Positions 25,154-28,002 of a DNA stretch of 31,960 bases are shown here, one piece after another; position 1 is the first letter of the stretch, and every line of letters starts with the position of its first letter. The DNA is from Dunaliella salina (Eukaryota; Chlorophyta; Chlorophyceae; Chlamydomonadales; Dunaliellaceae), in assembly GCA_002284615.2 (NCBI GenBank), contig MU069906.1, positions 95,235 to 127,194 on the forward strand. Direction: 5' to 3'. The position numbers and the translations under genes were made by a program. The notes under the pieces were generated by a model. It did not search any database. It saw only the letters and a program-made list of their open reading frames with translations, and was not told where the DNA came from.

Positions 25154-26285
25154 GTGGGTGTGGGTGTGGGTGTGGGTGCGTGCCGGCTGATAGTTGTGGG
25201 CTAAGGCCCTTTGGGGACTGCGTAAATTTTCGTGTATGGAACAATAACCTCTGTCATGGGTGCATAAGTGATGCATTCATGAAAAACTATTTATTCATAA
25301 AAAGGGTGCAGAATGAGTACGTTTATACCGGTATACAATTTAAAATAGGCCTATGTATCTTTTCTGGTCAACCCTACTCATGATGAGCTCTGTCTGTTGC
25401 TCTGAGCCCAATGATTGCTCAGCATTTGGGCACAGTCGTGTCCTTTGATTGTAGCAGCGCATCTCTGCATTCATTTCTTTGAATGATTGGTTCAGTTGTG
25501 TGCAAGGTTGCTCAGCATGTGGGCACGCCTGCGAACTCACAATGTATGCAAGCTCATGCGCTCCCATGCGCACACTGTCACAATTCGACACGCACGTGCA
25601 CTCTCATGCGTACTCAAGTACCCCTCTCATGCGCAGTCAGATCACATTGAGCAAGCATGGCCAATTGTGGACTTCAGTCACTCATGCGCAGTCAGATCAC
25701 ATTGAGACTTAAGTCACTCATGTGCAGTCAGATCACATCGAGCAAGCATGGCCAATTGTGGACTTAAGACTTGCACGCCCATGCTCACCCACCCACCACT
25801 TTTTGCGCATGCAGGCGTGCCTATGGAACATAGATATGGGTGCGCCCATTGTCACACACCCTCAAGTCTTGTGCCCGCAGGCGCGCTTGTGAAACAAAGA
25901 CTCCGGTGCGCTGTGTCAGCGCATTTTTCCTGAGGGCCATGAGTTGCTGTCTGCAAATGAGCAACCCATTGAGGCTGTGTGTTTTTTGAAGGAGCCCCTG
26001 CATGCTCACATGCCCGCTCTTTAGTGTGCCTGCAGGCATGCTTATGGAATATAGACTTGAGTATATCCATTGTTGCACACCCACGATTGTTGCACCTGCA
26101 GGCGTGCTTGTGGAATATAGACTCTGGTGCGCTGCGTCGGCGCATTGTTCCTGAGGGCCATGAGTTGCTGCCTGCAAATGAGCAACCCATTGAGGCTGTG
26201 CGCTTCCTGAAGGAGCCCCTGCAACGCTTCTTCGTGACGGTGTGTGCACTCCAGGGGTTGCATGATGATGATGAAGATGATGATG

Positions 26286-26380
<95 letters not shown>

Positions 26381-27931
26381 CCCGCATACATGCGTGTGTG
26401 CGCAAGGCAACACACAAAAGAAAGGGAAAGAGAGGAATGCATGACCCCAAACAGCTTCACTTTGACTGAGCTTTTGCTGCCCTTTTTTGAGTATCCATTC
26501 AGCCTTTTTAAAAATCTTCACCATCATGGACAACCACTATATCTTTGTCCCACCACTGTCAATCGTCACAAAAAATGGCACAGAAGCTTCACATTGAAAT
26601 TGTCACTGATGAGAATGCCAATGGCCCTTTAAGTTGGGAGTGCAAGCAAGGCTTGTGTGCTTCGTCTCAAAAGAATGCCAACAGCCAGGCCCCCAATCCT
26701 ATGCCAAAAATGGATGATGTACTGCCAAACAAGTTCAACCCACTTCTGAGTATGAGGGATTGCTTGTTTGAGGGAAAGGACTAGTCTGGCATGTTGGGGA
26801 AGTGCGGAGGACACCTGGGTGTGGCTCAGGGGGAGCTCTCTGCATCAAAAACATGCATTTCTTCCATTTGGGCACACCAGTGCATGTTTTGAGGTGGCAA
26901 ATGTTTCTCTATTAATGTTTTGCAAATTAAGGAGCATAAGGTATGCCCCATACCTGCATTTCTCGGTCACCCCTGGGAATGGCCATTTTCTGAGGGACCC
27001 TGCTCAGGCCTAAACTGCAGCAGCGAGTGTTTGGGCAGCCTGCTGGTAATATTGCAGGTGATTTTGGGTTGTCGGGAGGACCCCCGAGGCTCTCGGATTT
27101 TCATCGCACGGACAAGCACGCATAAGCACGGAGGTCTGGCCAGGACCCGATAGGCCACCCCCGCGGCCACTGTTTGTCCTGGCCGATACCTGGGGTTGTC
27201 ATCATCAACATGGGCACCGCGGGCTGCCATGATGGGCGCCAGGGAGGAGCTGCTGGGATCCGCAAAGTTGCTGGAGCAAATTCCTCCCAAGTTCTCAGCA
27301 AGCTTGTGGGCACACATTCGAGGGAGTCATTGTACTTTTGATGATATTTAAAGCAATGTAACGCGGGCCAAATCCTGGATTTGAGCCCATGCGGGGATTG
27401 AGCCTGTCCGCGAAAAGTGCCCGGATTAGTCCCTTCAAAATAAAACAGCGCCTTTCATTTCACATGCCTGGCTGCCAGCGGAGATTTGAAAGGTAAAAGC
27501 ATTTGAAATCCGGGACCCGTCCCAACACTCCGCAGAAGCATCAAAATTTCATTTAAAGATTATTTAAAGCCGTTCCCTATCGTCATCACTCCTCTCGACT
27601 TGCTTTGGAGCACCCCCAGGACAACCCCCTGCCAGCTCACATCAGGTGGCCACCAGAGCACTCAGGGACCATCCTGGGGTCCACCTGCAGGCTTGCATGA
27701 TGCAGCTGGAGGGCTTGGGCACACAGGGGGTGAGTTTTGCTGGCTGGAGCGCGCAAACATGCAGGCCTAGCGCGCAGCAGGGTTCACCAAATTGGACCAG
27801 CTCAGCGCTTGGAAATTGCTTTTCTTACAAGCTTTCAAGAGGTGTTCTCAGAATGGGCAGAGGTGGCCTGGCAGGGTATCATATAGGGATTGGGGGGCTG
27901 ACCAAAAGGCCTTTGAGTACGCGCGCACACA

Positions 27932-28002
<71 letters not shown>

